DNA of 64,000 nt from Chitiniphilus eburneus. Its GTDB lineage: Bacteria; Pseudomonadota; Gammaproteobacteria; Burkholderiales; Chitinibacteraceae. The notes beneath the pieces are model-generated. The model saw nothing but the letters and a program-made list of their open reading frames with translations. It had not been told where the DNA came from and ran no database searches. Below are positions 55,201 to 63,461 of the stretch, piece by piece. Within the stretch, counting starts at the first letter, position 1, and each line of letters opens with the position of its first letter. Where the stretch lies: positions 62,001 to 126,000 of the forward strand of contig NZ_SUMF01000008.1 of assembly GCF_005048205.1 (NCBI RefSeq), given 5' to 3'. The translations under genes and the position numbers were made by a program.

Positions 55201-56201
55201 TCCCCACCCATCTGCGGATGAACTTCCGCGTGGTGGACGACGGGGGGCAGGAGCTGGCCAGCGGCCGCGATCTGATCGCCATCCGCGCGCAATTGGGCGA
55301 AGCGGCGCAACTGACCTTCCGCGACGAAGCCGACGATGCGGGCATCGAGCAAACCGGGCTGACCAAGTGGGACTTCGGTGACCTGCCGGCCCAACTGACG
55401 ATCAAGCGCCAGGGGCGCAAGCTCACCGGCTACCCCGCGCTGGTACCCGACGGCGAGGCCTGCGCCATCCAGTTGTTCGATACCAGCCACGCGGCGGACA
55501 GCGCCCACCGCCAGGGCGTGGTGCACCTCCTGCGTCTCGAACTGGCCCAGCATGTGAAGCAACTGGAAAAGTCGATTCCCAACTTCCAGCAACTGGCTAT
55601 CCAGCTTCGCGGCCTGGGCAATGCCGACCGCCTGATGGCGGACATCGTCGATGCCATCTGCAATCGCGCGTTTCTCGGTGAAGACGAGGCGCCACGCAAG
55701 AAGAAGGAATTCGACGAGCAAAAGGCCCGCGCCAAGGTGCGGCTACCCAGCGTGCGCGACGCGGTGATCCGCTCGCTGAACGATGTGGTGGCCGAATACA
55801 CGGCACTCAGCGCCGTCATCGCCAAACCGGGCCCGCTGAGCCAGCCCTTGAAGGAGCAGCTCGGGCAATTGGTCTACGACGGCTTCCTCAGCGCCACGCC
55901 ATGGGAGCAACTGCCGCGTTTGCCGGTTTATCTGAAGGCAATGCGGGTGCGTCTGGAAAAACGGGTACAGAACCCCTCGCGTGACGGTCAGCGCGGCGCA
56001 GAAATCGCCACGCTGTGGGCGCGCTGGGAAGGCGAGCTGGAAAAATGGCAGCGCGAGGGCCGGGATACCGCCCCGCTGGCACCTTTCCGCTGGATGCTGG
56101 AGGAGTTGCGGGTCAGCCTGTTCGCCCAGGAACTGCGTACCCCCTACCCCGTTTCGCTCAAGCGGCTCAACAAGCAATTCGACGACCTGACAAAACGCTG
56201 A
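52272..56201 (+). CDS. hrpA: ATP-dependent RNA helicase HrpA
   Basis: A 1309-residue DEAH-box helicase. Motifs in order: Walker A GETGSGKTTQLPKICLELG, TQPRRLAARSVASRI, DEAH in LIVDEAHERSLN, SATIDA, and QRAGRCGRVAAGVC. The helicase-associated and OB-fold regions and the long HrpA-specific C-terminal domain follow (DUF3418-type, to ARWEGELEKWQREGRDTA). HrpA of E. coli rescues stalled ribosomes by acting on mRNA. Length matches the family (about 1300). Confidence 0.97.
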   Translation: MSASPALAPLFALLDQVSARLRWPLEKKLRQLEQRLAAGKPADRGLAELNRELEAAAAQTARRRERLPRPQFDDNLPVNQRRDDIAAAILKHQVVIVCGETGSGKTTQLPKICLELGRGVTGLIGHTQPRRLAARSVASRIAQELNTELGSVVGYKVRFTDKSSGDSYIKLMTDGILLAETLSDRYLANYDTLIVDEAHERSLNIDFLLGYLKQLLPRRPDLKVIVTSATIDADRFSQHFDGAPVLEVSGRTFPVEVRYATLEADRRRGANQQGGSALDDDDAEIEMEEAIVREVEHLWRHDGPGDVLVFLPGEREIRETAEEFRRAKLRDAEVIPLFARLSNEDQQRIFRASNGRRVVLATNVAETSLTVPGIRYVVDSGQARINRYSPRAKVEQLLVEKISQASARQRAGRCGRVAAGVCVRLYSEQDFLGRPAFTDPEIIRSSLAAVILRMAALKLGRVDAFPFLEAPSGKLIADGYQQLRELGAVDDDDQLTAIGQQLARLPVDPRLARMLLAGHENACLRDILVIAAGLSVQDPRERPFEAREAADRAHARFTDDKSDFLSYLHLWAFFEKALEEKTSNKQLVNQCHTHFLSYLRLREWRDLHRQLTDIVEDLGWRLNDAPGTYEQVHKALMTGLLGNLGMKQPENDEYLGARGIKFNIFPGSCLKKSRPKWVIAGELVETTKLYGRAVAAVEPEWVERLAQHLVKKQYFDPHWEKDSAQVVASERVTLYGLPIVNRRRVHYGRINPVEAREIFIREALVRFNYKTNAPFFDHNLGLLLDIEELEHKARRQDVLVDEEALFGFFDALIPADVHNGASFESWRKKTEAQTPKLLWLTREFVMSHSASGVTEEQFPTHFRLAESKLPLAYRFEPGHPLDGVTITLPLHQLNRVNQAVFDWLVPGMLRDKITFLIKSLPKNLRRMCVPVPDFATRMLTEMERADREAALLPQLAQAATRGIGTPVSADDFDDTAIPTHLRMNFRVVDDGGQELASGRDLIAIRAQLGEAAQLTFRDEADDAGIEQTGLTKWDFGDLPAQLTIKRQGRKLTGYPALVPDGEACAIQLFDTSHAADSAHRQGVVHLLRLELAQHVKQLEKSIPNFQQLAIQLRGLGNADRLMADIVDAICNRAFLGEDEAPRKKKEFDEQKARAKVRLPSVRDAVIRSLNDVVAEYTALSAVIAKPGPLSQPLKEQLGQLVYDGFLSATPWEQLPRLPVYLKAMRVRLEKRVQNPSRDGQRGAEIATLWARWEGELEKWQREGRDTAPLAPFRWMLEELRVSLFAQELRTPYPVSLKRLNKQFDDLTKR

Positions 56202-56451
56202 ACATGACGTCGGTTTAGGCCAAATGCATGAAACGACGCAACGCAGCATTGTCAGCTTTCACTATGCCGTAAGCATCCCACCATTTGTCGGTCAGACAAG
56301 CGTTTATATCAGGAAATCAAAGCCTACCATCGGTTTTCACCCGACTGAAATTGATTATCCCTCGGGCACACGGATACGATCCTGTGGCGGAAAAGCTTTC
56401 GTCCGCTTTAAAACATAATGAATTAGGCTTTACTGATAAAGGAGTGTACAT

Positions 56452-56952
56452 ATGCGTCTGACCCAAACCTTGATCGCCCTGGCCATGGGTGCCGTGTTCG
56501 CCGCTTCGGCAAATGCCGCCGTCGTGTCCTCGGGCAGCCAGTCCTTCAGCCACGACAGCTTCCTGCTGTTCGGCGATTCCTTCACTTCCAACTTCACCAC
56601 CAGCAACGCCGTGCTGGACGTGGACTTCTCGCCCACGATCAGCGGCTCGCTGTCCAATGTCCTGCTCGGTCTGTACGACGTAACGGGCAACAGCTTCCTC
56701 GCCTTCAACACCTTCAGCAGCACCGGCTTCCTGCACGATGGTCCGCGCAAGGTCGGTTTCGACTACACCTTCGACGATCTGTCGCTGGTCAATGGTCACA
56801 ACTACCTGTTCGGCGTCCTGGCGCTGGGCAACGACTACAGCGGTACGTTCTCGTACACCCTGACCAGCCCGGTTCCGGAGCCCGAAACCTATGCCCTGAT
56901 GGGCCTGGGCCTCGCCGCTCTGATCGCGCGTCGTCGCAAGGCAAGCAAGTAA
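56452..56952 (+). CDS. PEP-CTERM protein of the FxDxF type
   Basis: A 166-residue secreted protein. Signal peptide (LIALAMGAVFAASANA), a short beta-rich body with the FDYTFDDLSL segment, and a C-terminal sorting signal: VPEPETYALM, a hydrophobic helix (GLGLAALIA) and a basic end (RRRKASK). Such tails are cut by exosortase, and these proteins often go to the extracellular matrix. The 250-bp upstream gap (56202-56451) has no gene; the ribosome site AAAGGAG is strong. No exosortase gene is in the window. Confidence 0.9.
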   Translation: MRLTQTLIALAMGAVFAASANAAVVSSGSQSFSHDSFLLFGDSFTSNFTTSNAVLDVDFSPTISGSLSNVLLGLYDVTGNSFLAFNTFSSTGFLHDGPRKVGFDYTFDDLSLVNGHNYLFGVLALGNDYSGTFSYTLTSPVPEPETYALMGLGLAALIARRRKASK

Positions 56953-56978
56953 TACCCGCTCGTTCTTCGCGGCAAACG

Positions 56979-57009
56979 AAAGCCCCGTTCCTCGGAACGG
57001 GGCTTTTTG
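56979..57009. terminator. Terminator after PEP-CTERM gene
   Basis: AAAGCCCCGTTCC (56979-56991) and GGAACGGGGCTTT (56994-57006) form a 13-bp stem with a 2-nt loop and a T5 run. It lies between converging genes. Confidence 0.9.
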
Positions 57010-57021
57010 TCGGATGACCGC

Positions 57022-57858
57022 TCAGCGCGCCACGGGCCGGGCCGGGTCGGCACACCATTCGCTCCACGAACCGGGATACAGCCGCGCCCCGGGCAGCCCC
57101 GCCACTTCCAGCGCCAGCAGGTTATGGCAGGCGGTCACGCCGGAACCGCATTGATGCACGGTTTCTTCGACAGGCCGACCAGCCAGTAGCGCCTGCCATT
57201 CGGCTCGCAGCACATCGGGTGACTTGAACCGGCCCGCGCCATCCAGGTTGTTCTGGAAAAAGCGATTCAACGCGCCGGGGATATGCCCGCCCACCGGATC
57301 GAGCGTTTCGCCGATACCGGCGTAACGCTCCGCGCTACGCGCATCGACCACCTGGAACGCGGCCGTATCGAGGTTGGCCAGCACGTCGGCGCTGTTCACC
57401 CGCATTGCCGGACGGGTATCCGGCACGAAACGCTGCTGCGGCACACTGGCCTCAGTCTCGCTCAACGATTGCCCCGCCGCCACCCAGGCAGGTAATCCAC
57501 CATCGAGCACCTGGACCGCATCGTGCCCCAGCCAGCGCAGCAGCCACCACAACCGCGCGGCGAACATGCCGCCCGACGCGTCGTAGGCCACGACATGCGT
57601 GTCATTGCCAATGCCATTCGCCCCCAGCCACGCCACCAGCGCCGTTGCCTCGGGCAATGGGTGACGTCCGTTGGTCCCCGTCTTCGCTCCCGACAGGACC
57701 GTATCCAGATGGGCGAATATCGCACCCGGAATATGCCCGGCCGCGTAGGCAACCGCGCCGGCCTGCGGCTGCGCCAGGTCATGGCGGCAATCGACCACCA
57801 CCACGTTGGCGTTGTTCAGTTGGGATTTCAGTTGCTCGACGCTGATCAACGGCGACAT
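57022..57858 (-). CDS. sseA: 3-mercaptopyruvate sulfurtransferase (rhodanese family)
   Basis: A 278-residue tandem-rhodanese protein. The inactive N-terminal rhodanese (VVVDCRHDLAQPQAGAVAYA to VVAYDASGGMFAARLWWLLR) is followed by the active one with catalytic Cys237 in the CGSGVTA loop, which is typical of mercaptopyruvate sulfurtransferases rather than thiosulfate rhodaneses (CRKGVTA). It moves sulfane sulfur from mercaptopyruvate to acceptors such as thioredoxin. I start at the ATG at 57856-57858 (MSPLISVEQL), which follows GGAG. Confidence 0.88.
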   Translation of the reverse strand: MSPLISVEQLKSQLNNANVVVVDCRHDLAQPQAGAVAYAAGHIPGAIFAHLDTVLSGAKTGTNGRHPLPEATALVAWLGANGIGNDTHVVAYDASGGMFAARLWWLLRWLGHDAVQVLDGGLPAWVAAGQSLSETEASVPQQRFVPDTRPAMRVNSADVLANLDTAAFQVVDARSAERYAGIGETLDPVGGHIPGALNRFFQNNLDGAGRFKSPDVLRAEWQALLAGRPVEETVHQCGSGVTACHNLLALEVAGLPGARLYPGSWSEWCADPARPVAR

Positions 57859-57989
57859 CGGGACACTCCAGGCTGCTGCCACATCCCTGTGGATGCGGCG
57901 AGGGATATAGACTACGCTTCGAAAACGCCAGAACGCCCTCCGGGGAGGGCGCTCTGGATACTAGCTCACATCAGGACGGATGGGTCGGT

Positions 57990-59168
57990 CTAGCGTTCGA
58001 CCGCCAGCGCAACCCCCATGCCGCCACCGATGCACAAGGTGGCCAGGCCACGCTTGGCATCGCGGCGCTGCATTTCATGCAGCAACGTCACCAGCACGCG
58101 CGCGCCCGAAGCACCGATCGGGTGACCCAGCGCAATGGCGCCGCCATTGACGTTCACGCGGTTCCAGTCCCATTTCAGTTCGCGCGCCACGCCCAGTGCC
58201 TGGGCGGCGAAAGCTTCGTTGGCTTCGATCAGGTCCAGGTCGGCCAGCGACCAGCCGGCACGCGCCAGCGCACGCTGGGTGGCGGGGACCGGGCCCATGC
58301 CCATGATGGTCGGATCGACGCCAGCGGATGCGCTGGCCCGGATCGTCGCCAGCGGGGTCAGGCCCAGCTCGCGCGCCTTGGCTTCGCTCATCAGCAAGAC
58401 CGCGGCAGCACCATCGTTGATACCGGAGGCATTGCCCGCTGTCACCGTGCCTTCCTTGTCGAAGGCCGGGCGCAGTTTGGACAGGCCTTCCATGGTGGCA
58501 TTGGTCTTGATGAACTCGTCCGAATCGAATATCACCGGATCACCCTTGCGCTGCGGAATGCTCACCGGGACGATCTCGTCCTTGAAGCGGCCCGCGGCCT
58601 GCGCGGCTGCGGCTTTCTGCTGCGACGCCAGCGACAGCTCGTCCTGTTCGGTGCGGCTGATGCCGTACTTCTTGGCGATGTTCTCGGCGGTAACCCCCAT
58701 GTGGTACTGGTTGTACACATCGGTCAGGCCGTCGTAGACCATGCTGTCGACCAGTTGCGCGTTGCCCATGCGGAAGCCGTCACGGCTGCCGTTCAGCAAA
58801 TGCGGCGTGGCACTCATGTTTTCCTGCCCCCCGGCGATGACGATTTCGTTATCGCCGCTCAGGATCGATTGCACGCCCAGCGCCACGGCCTTCAGGCCCG
58901 AGCCGCAGACCTGATTGATCGTCAGGCCGGGGATCGAATCCGGCAGGCCGGCGCGGCGCAATGCCTGCCGCGCGGGGTTCTGACCCAGGCCAGCGGTCAG
59001 CACGTTGCCGAGGATGACTTCGCTTACCGTGTCGCCGGCCAGGCCGGTCTTTTCGAGGAGGGACTTGATGATCACCGCGCCCAGTTCCGGGGCGGACACC
59101 TTGGCCAGGCCGCCACCGAAATTGCCGAGGGCGGTACGTTGCGCGGCCACGATTACTACGTTAGTCAT
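57990..59168 (-). CDS. phaA: Acetyl-CoA C-acetyltransferase (beta-ketothiolase)
   Basis: A 392-residue thiolase: acyl-enzyme Cys88 in [10 protein letters not shown], His in [19 protein letters not shown], and the second Cys in [11 protein letters not shown]. It joins two acetyl-CoA to acetoacetyl-CoA, the first step of polyhydroxybutyrate synthesis. I start at 59168 ([10 protein letters not shown]), because GGAG lies 6-9 bp before that ATG; an in-frame ATG 12 bp upstream is less suitable. It follows phaC by 52 bp; no phaB is present in the window. Confidence 0.93.
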   Translation of the reverse strand: MTNVVIVAAQRTALGNFGGGLAKVSAPELGAVIIKSLLEKTGLAGDTVSEVILGNVLTAGLGQNPARQALRRAGLPDSIPGLTINQVCGSGLKAVALGVQSILSGDNEIVIAGGQENMSATPHLLNGSRDGFRMGNAQLVDSMVYDGLTDVYNQYHMGVTAENIAKKYGISRTEQDELSLASQQKAAAAQAAGRFKDEIVPVSIPQRKGDPVIFDSDEFIKTNATMEGLSKLRPAFDKEGTVTAGNASGINDGAAAVLLMSEAKARELGLTPLATIRASASAGVDPTIMGMGPVPATQRALARAGWSLADLDLIEANEAFAAQALGVARELKWDWNRVNVNGGAIALGHPIGASGARVLVTLLHEMQRRDAKRGLATLCIGGGMGVALAVER

Positions 59169-59220
59169 TGCTTTCTCCATGAGGTGGATAGTCCCAACTT
59201 CCCTGAAATTGGCGATCGTC

Positions 59221-60948
59221 TTACTCGACGCGCTCTTTTACATATCGACCAGGTGCTGGTTCGATTTCCTTGTATTTGGTATTGCCCAACTTCTTGGGCG
59301 CCGCAACCTGCTTGCCGGCGCGCGGCGCCAGCCAGACCGCCCAATCCTGCCACCAACTGCCCGGACGCGATTCCGCCTTCTCGAACCACTGCTCCGGATC
59401 GGCCGGCAATTCCTCGTTGACCCAGTAATTACGCTTGTTGGCGGTGACCGGATTGATGGTGCCGGCGATATGCCCCGAGGCACCGAGCACGAAGCGCAGC
59501 GGCCCCTTGAACAGACGAGTGGTGCCATAGGCGGAGCGCCACAACACGATATGGTCCTCGCGCGCCGCAAACACGTAGGTGGGCAAGGTGATCTGGGTCA
59601 GGTCGATCGGGACGCCGCACAGGCTGAACGAATTGGGCTTCGTCAGGTTGTTCTTCAGATACATGTTTTCCAGGAAGAACGTATGCATCGGCAGCGCCAG
59701 GTTGGCCGAATCGTTGTTCCAGTACAGCAGATCGAAGGGCGGGGGCGTTTTGCCCTTGAGGTAGTTGTTGACCACGTAGTTCCAGATCAGGTCGTTGGCG
59801 CGCAACGAAGCGAACGTGCGCGCCAGTTCCTTGCCGGATACCACGCCGCCCTGCTCCAGCATCGGTTCGCGGGAGCGGATCAGTTTCCAGTCGATGAAAT
59901 GCTTGATGTCGCCTGGCTCGGAGTGATCGAGGATCACGGTCATCAAGGTGAGCGATTCGAACCAGTCCAGCCCGCGCGACTGCATGATCGGCATGGCAGT
60001 GGAGACCAGTTCGCCGCCGATGCAGAACGACAGTACGTTCATCTTTTCGCGGCGCGTGATTTCACGCACCACCTCGGCGGCACGGATCACGCCCTGTTCG
60101 ATGTAATCGTCCCAGGTGAGCTTGCCCTGCTCCGGCTGCACCGATTTCCAGGACACCAGGAAGGTGGTGTAGCCCTGCTCCACCACCCAGCGGACCATCG
60201 AGTTCTCCGGCTGAAGATCCATGATGTAGTACTTGTTCACGCACGGCGGCACGATCAGCAGCGGTACTTCGTACACCTTGTCGGTGCTTGGGGTGTATTG
60301 CAGTAGCTGGAACAGATCGTTTTCGTACACCACGGCGCCCGGGGTCACCGCCAGATTGCGGCCCACCTCGAATACGCTTTCGTCGGTGGTGGTGATCAGG
60401 CCCTTCTGCACGTCCGCCAGCATTTTCTGCATGCCGGCGCTCAGGCTCTCGCCCTGAGTTTCCTTGGCCAGCTTGAGCACTTCAGGATTGGTCAATGCGA
60501 AATTGGCCGGGCTGATCGCATCGACGTATTGGCGAGTGAAAAACGCGATCTTTTCGCGCATTTCCTCATCGGTGGCCGCCGCCGAAACCGATTCCATCAG
60601 CCATTTGGAGGTGAGCAGATAGTTCTGCTTGATAAAGGAAAACAGCGGGTCTTCCCATTCCGGTGCATTAAATCGGCGATCACCCCGTTCCGGTTCAATC
60701 AGCTTCTGAGCCGGCTTGGCGCCTACCAATCCCAGCCAGAGATCCAGTTGAGCGCGATAATATTCGGTTTGCTTTTCGATCCATTCGGGCCGGGGATTCA
60801 ACCAGGCCGCCCAGGTGGGGGGCACGCCGCCTGCCGGTGCTGGCGTACCGCCGGATGAATTGGCAGTGTTTTCCCAGTGCAACCACCATTGGCGATTGGC
60901 ATCATTCAGTTGCTGTAACAACGATTCAAAATTCGGTGGATTCAACAC
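59221..60948 (-). CDS. phaC: Poly(3-hydroxyalkanoate) synthase, class I
   Basis: A 575-residue PHA polymerase. Catalytic triad: Cys309 in LSFCIGG, Asp465 in AREDHIV, His493 in [12 protein letters not shown]. The alpha/beta-hydrolase cap ([31 protein letters not shown]) is conserved. The lipase box is S-F-C-I-G where the family normally has G-x-C-x-G, so the first Gly is Ser. The start is a GTG at 60948 with GGAG 7 bp before it. It uses 3-hydroxyacyl-CoA from PhaA and a reductase to build storage polymer. Confidence 0.93.
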   Translation of the reverse strand: MLNPPNFESLLQQLNDANRQWWLHWENTANSSGGTPAPAGGVPPTWAAWLNPRPEWIEKQTEYYRAQLDLWLGLVGAKPAQKLIEPERGDRRFNAPEWEDPLFSFIKQNYLLTSKWLMESVSAAATDEEMREKIAFFTRQYVDAISPANFALTNPEVLKLAKETQGESLSAGMQKMLADVQKGLITTTDESVFEVGRNLAVTPGAVVYENDLFQLLQYTPSTDKVYEVPLLIVPPCVNKYYIMDLQPENSMVRWVVEQGYTTFLVSWKSVQPEQGKLTWDDYIEQGVIRAAEVVREITRREKMNVLSFCIGGELVSTAMPIMQSRGLDWFESLTLMTVILDHSEPGDIKHFIDWKLIRSREPMLEQGGVVSGKELARTFASLRANDLIWNYVVNNYLKGKTPPPFDLLYWNNDSANLALPMHTFFLENMYLKNNLTKPNSFSLCGVPIDLTQITLPTYVFAAREDHIVLWRSAYGTTRLFKGPLRFVLGASGHIAGTINPVTANKRNYWVNEELPADPEQWFEKAESRPGSWWQDWAVWLAPRAGKQVAAPKKLGNTKYKEIEPAPGRYVKERVE

Positions 60949-61053
60949 TGTTCACTCCGCGATTGGGGGGACGGCAACAGGACGTGCATGGGATCTGGAC
61001 CGATCCAGCCATTGGCATAAGCAATGGGGGATAGCACCTATATTGTGCAAAGC

Positions 61054-61082
61054 AGCATACAAAACTCCCCGTTTTGGCGCAA
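61054..61082 (-). promoter_or_regulatory. phaC promoter candidate with palindromic spacer
   Basis: On the minus strand TTGCGC (complement of 61077-61082), 17 bp, TATGCT (complement of 61054-61059). The 17-bp spacer is exactly the palindrome CAAAAC-GGGGA-GTTTTG, a good place for a repressor. Next to it is a TTGTGCAAAGCAGCA stretch (61043-61057), similar to the TGC/GCA repeats bound by PhaR in PHA producers. Both are inferred. Confidence 0.45.
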
Positions 61083-61222
61083 GCCACGAGAAATAACACT
61101 CGAAACTGCATGCAATTTCGGACGGTTCCCATTGATTAAGCATGACATTTTTGGAATGGTTGCTTAAAATCAGCAGCAACTGATGGACACATTCGCCCGA
61201 CATTGTTGCGGGGAGGCGTGAA

Positions 61223-62209
61223 ATGCGTAACTGGATCAATATGTTGAGCTTGGCTTTCCTGGCCATGGCTTTGACATTCCCCGCCCAAGCGGCACAAAAA
61301 AACAACGGCAAGCAAGCAAGCAGCAAACAGACTGCTTCCGCCAAACGCACTGCCCGTAATGCCAATCTGAGTAAGGAAGCCACCGCGAAGGCGCGCAGCA
61401 GCGTGAATGTGTCGCACGCCGTGGCCGGCTCGGTCGAACACCCTGGCGTGCAGTCGGCCGGCGTGCTCGTGATGAATGAGCATACCGGCGAGGTGGTCTA
61501 CCAGAAGAGCCCCGACGAGGTTGCGCCCATTGCCTCGATCACCAAGCTGATGACTGCCATGGTAGTGCTGGATGCCGGCCTGCCAATGAATGAGTTGCTG
61601 ACCATCGGACCAGAGGACGTGGACCTCTTGAAGAACACGTCGTCCCGACTGGGTGTGGGCACCTCGCTGACCCGGGCGGAAATGCTGCTGCTGGCCCTGA
61701 TGTCCTCGGAAAACCGCGCGGCATCGGCGTTATCCCGCCATTACCCCGGCGGGCAGGTGGCCTTTCTCAAGCGGATGAACGACAAGGCGCGCGAGCTGGG
61801 TATGGTGCACAGCCGCTTCTTCGATGCGACCGGCCTTACCCCGAACAATGTTTCCACGCCACGCGAACTGGCCCGCATGGTGGTCGCGGCGCGGCAATAT
61901 CCCGAAATCCACCACTTCACCACGTCGAGCGAATATTCCTTCGTTTCCAACATCAGCGGCCGGGAATTGCAGTTTCGCAATACCAACCCACTGGTGCGCG
62001 AGGGCGACTGGAACATCGGCCTGTCCAAGACCGGCTACACCAACGAAGCTGGCCGCTGCCTGGTGATGCAGGCGACGATCAACGGTTCGCCGGTGGTGAT
62101 GGTGCTGCTGGATTCGGCAGGCAAATACACCCGGATCGGCGATGCGACGCGCGTGCGCAAATGGCTGGAAACCAGCCCGTATGCCCGGCTACATGCCAGT
62201 ACGTTCTGA
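61223..62209 (+). CDS. pbpG: D-alanyl-D-alanine endopeptidase (PBP7-like)
   Basis: A 328-residue low-molecular-weight penicillin-binding protein. Signal peptide (LSLAFLAMALTFPAQA), a Lys/Ser/Ala-rich linker, then the S11-peptidase core: SITK (SxxK), SEN (SxN) and KTG in GLSKTGYTNEAGRC. It cleaves D-Ala-mDAP cross-links in peptidoglycan. The strong ribosome site GGGGAGG precedes the ATG. Length is close to E. coli PbpG (310). Confidence 0.93.
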   Translation: MRNWINMLSLAFLAMALTFPAQAAQKNNGKQASSKQTASAKRTARNANLSKEATAKARSSVNVSHAVAGSVEHPGVQSAGVLVMNEHTGEVVYQKSPDEVAPIASITKLMTAMVVLDAGLPMNELLTIGPEDVDLLKNTSSRLGVGTSLTRAEMLLLALMSSENRAASALSRHYPGGQVAFLKRMNDKARELGMVHSRFFDATGLTPNNVSTPRELARMVVAARQYPEIHHFTTSSEYSFVSNISGRELQFRNTNPLVREGDWNIGLSKTGYTNEAGRCLVMQATINGSPVVMVLLDSAGKYTRIGDATRVRKWLETSPYARLHASTF

Positions 62210-62228
62210 AGACGTATCCATCCGCAAG

Positions 62229-62252
62229 AACGGCGCCCCAGGGCGCCGTTTT
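62229..62252 (+). terminator. Intrinsic terminator of pbpG
   Basis: AACGGCGCCC (62229-62238) and GGGCGCCGTT (62241-62250) form a perfect 10-bp stem with a 2-nt loop and a T-rich tail (TTCGTTT). Confidence 0.82.
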
Positions 62253-62269
62253 CGTTTGGCTCGCGCGTC

Positions 62270-62541
62270 CTAGGGCGTATCGTCACCTGTTTCGCGGCAG
62301 CGTTGGGCCGAAAAAGCACCAGCCACCAGGCGTACGACGCAGCCAATAACCAGTTATTGCCAAGGAGTGCAACGCAGTGGATGGTGTTTTTTCGGCCCAG
62401 CCCTGCGGGTTCGGTGCATTTCGGGCGCCGCGCGGTGTCGCAGGCCGCTTGCGGTATCCATACCGCCACGCGTCCAGCTTCCGGCGCGGCATCCCGAACT
62501 GCACCGAACGCTGTCGTGAAACAGGTGACGACACGCCCTAG
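62270..62541. mobile_element. CTAG-bounded MITE-like element (272 bp, non-coding)
   Basis: Bounded by CTAG at 62270-62273 and 62538-62541. Terminal inverted repeats of about 33 bp (GGCGTATCGTCACCTGTTTC... against GGCGTGTCGTCACCTGTTTC...) have about four mismatches. The interior has further inverted repeats: TGGGCCGAAAAAGCACC (62304-62320) with 62383-62399 (one mismatch), AATAAC/GTTATT at 62345-62358, and GTTCGGTGCA (62409-62418) with 62500-62509. No ORF fits. CTAG or TA target duplications and such ends are typical of IS5-superfamily (IS427-type) elements; a MITE mobilised by such a transposase is inferred. A deleted copy lies at 3714-3751. The trxC stop codon is its right CTAG. Confidence 0.75.
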
Positions 62542-62960
62542 AAGAACTGCGTCAACCACGCCTTGAACTGACCCGCCGGCAACGCGCCGCTCATCCGCTC
62601 CAGCTCCTGCCCGTGCTCGAACACAGCGATGGTGGGAATGCTGCGCACCTTGTATTGCGCCCCCAGCGCCTGCTGGGCCTCGGTATCGATCTTCACGAAC
62701 AACGCCTGGCCGGCATAGGCCTCGGCCGCGGCGGCGAACCCCGGCGCGAACGACAGGCAGGGGCCGCACCATGGCGCCCAGAAATCCACCACCACAGGCA
62801 CTTTGCTGTATTTGACCAGATCGGCAAAGTTGTCGGCTGTCCCGGCAATGGGCATCCCCGCAAGCAGCGGTTGGTGACAGGATCCGCAGCCAGGGCTTTC
62901 GGCCAGGCGGGCCCCCTCCAGGCGATTGCCAGTATGGCAGTGGGGACATTCGACGATCAT
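62538..62960 (-). CDS. trxC: Thioredoxin 2 (TrxC) with N-terminal zinc finger
   Basis: A 140-residue protein. CxxC pairs at Cys5/Cys8 and Cys25/Cys28 form a zinc module, then the thioredoxin fold with active site WCGPC (Cys65/Cys68) and the cis-Pro loop RSIPTIAVF. TrxC works under oxidative stress and is inducible through OxyR in E. coli. The ATG at 62958-62960 follows CTGGAGGAATGCC. The TAG stop lies within the CTAG boundary of the MITE-like element. Confidence 0.93.
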   Translation of the reverse strand: MIVECPHCHTGNRLEGARLAESPGCGSCHQPLLAGMPIAGTADNFADLVKYSKVPVVVDFWAPWCGPCLSFAPGFAAAAEAYAGQALFVKIDTEAQQALGAQYKVRSIPTIAVFEHGQELERMSGALPAGQFKAWLTQFF

Positions 62961-63103
62961 GGCATTCCTCCAGGTTGTACCGCGACTCCCGGTCGCGTTG
63001 TTGCGCCCGATTATGACCACGTTTGCCGCAGCCCGGAACGCCCTTCCCCCTCAAAGGCAGCTTGCCCCCGGCCGGAGCCATCACAAATATTCTCTTTCCA
63101 AAC

Positions 63104-63123
63104 ATAATATATTTTTATATTAT
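63104..63123. promoter_or_regulatory. BigR/SqrR-type operator candidate
   Basis: A perfect AT-only inverted repeat, ATAATATA-TTTT-TATATTAT, 29 bp before the ATG of the ArsR-family gene. BigR of Xylella and Agrobacterium binds an AT-rich palindrome that overlaps its own promoter; the same autoregulation is inferred here. Confidence 0.6.
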
Positions 63124-63152
63124 CTATTAATACATATTAAAGGAGCGCCACC

Positions 63153-63461
63153 ATGGAGATCGCCAGTTTGCGCGATGCCGCCGCGCAGGCCGTAGCACTG
63201 TTGAAGTTGCTGGCGAATGAAGACCGCCTGCTGCTGCTGTGCCAGATGGTGGAATGCGAGCGATGCGTTTCCGATCTGGAAGCGCTCACCGGTATCCACC
63301 AGCCGACGCTCTCCCAGCAGTTGGGCGTGCTGCGCACGGAACAGGTGGTGACCACGCGACGTGATGGCAAGCGCATCTACTACCAGTTGGCCAGCGAGGA
63401 AATCCGCGCCACGCTGACCCTGCTCCACGGCTTGTATTGCAACAAGGAAGATCGCTCATGA
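63153..63461 (+). CDS. ArsR-family regulator, BigR/SqrR-like persulfide sensor
   Basis: A 102-residue winged-helix repressor (LLANEDRLLLLC, PTLSQQLGVLRTEQVVTTRR, DGKRIYYQL). Cys30 and Cys96 correspond to the pair that forms a disulfide or tetrasulfide link in BigR and SqrR; two further Cys (35, 38) are present. The first gene of an operon; its TGA overlaps the next ATG (ATGA). Reaction with sulfide or persulfide should release it from the AT-rich operator and switch on the transporter genes. Confidence 0.88.
   Translation: MEIASLRDAAAQAVALLKLLANEDRLLLLCQMVECERCVSDLEALTGIHQPTLSQQLGVLRTEQVVTTRRDGKRIYYQLASEEIRATLTLLHGLYCNKEDRS

Noticed and set aside
56300-56450. Sigma-54 promoter before the PEP-CTERM gene, as for PrsR-controlled PEP-CTERM loci
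   Set aside because: No GG-N10-GC pair with a reasonable TGGCAC/TTGC context was found in the upstream region.
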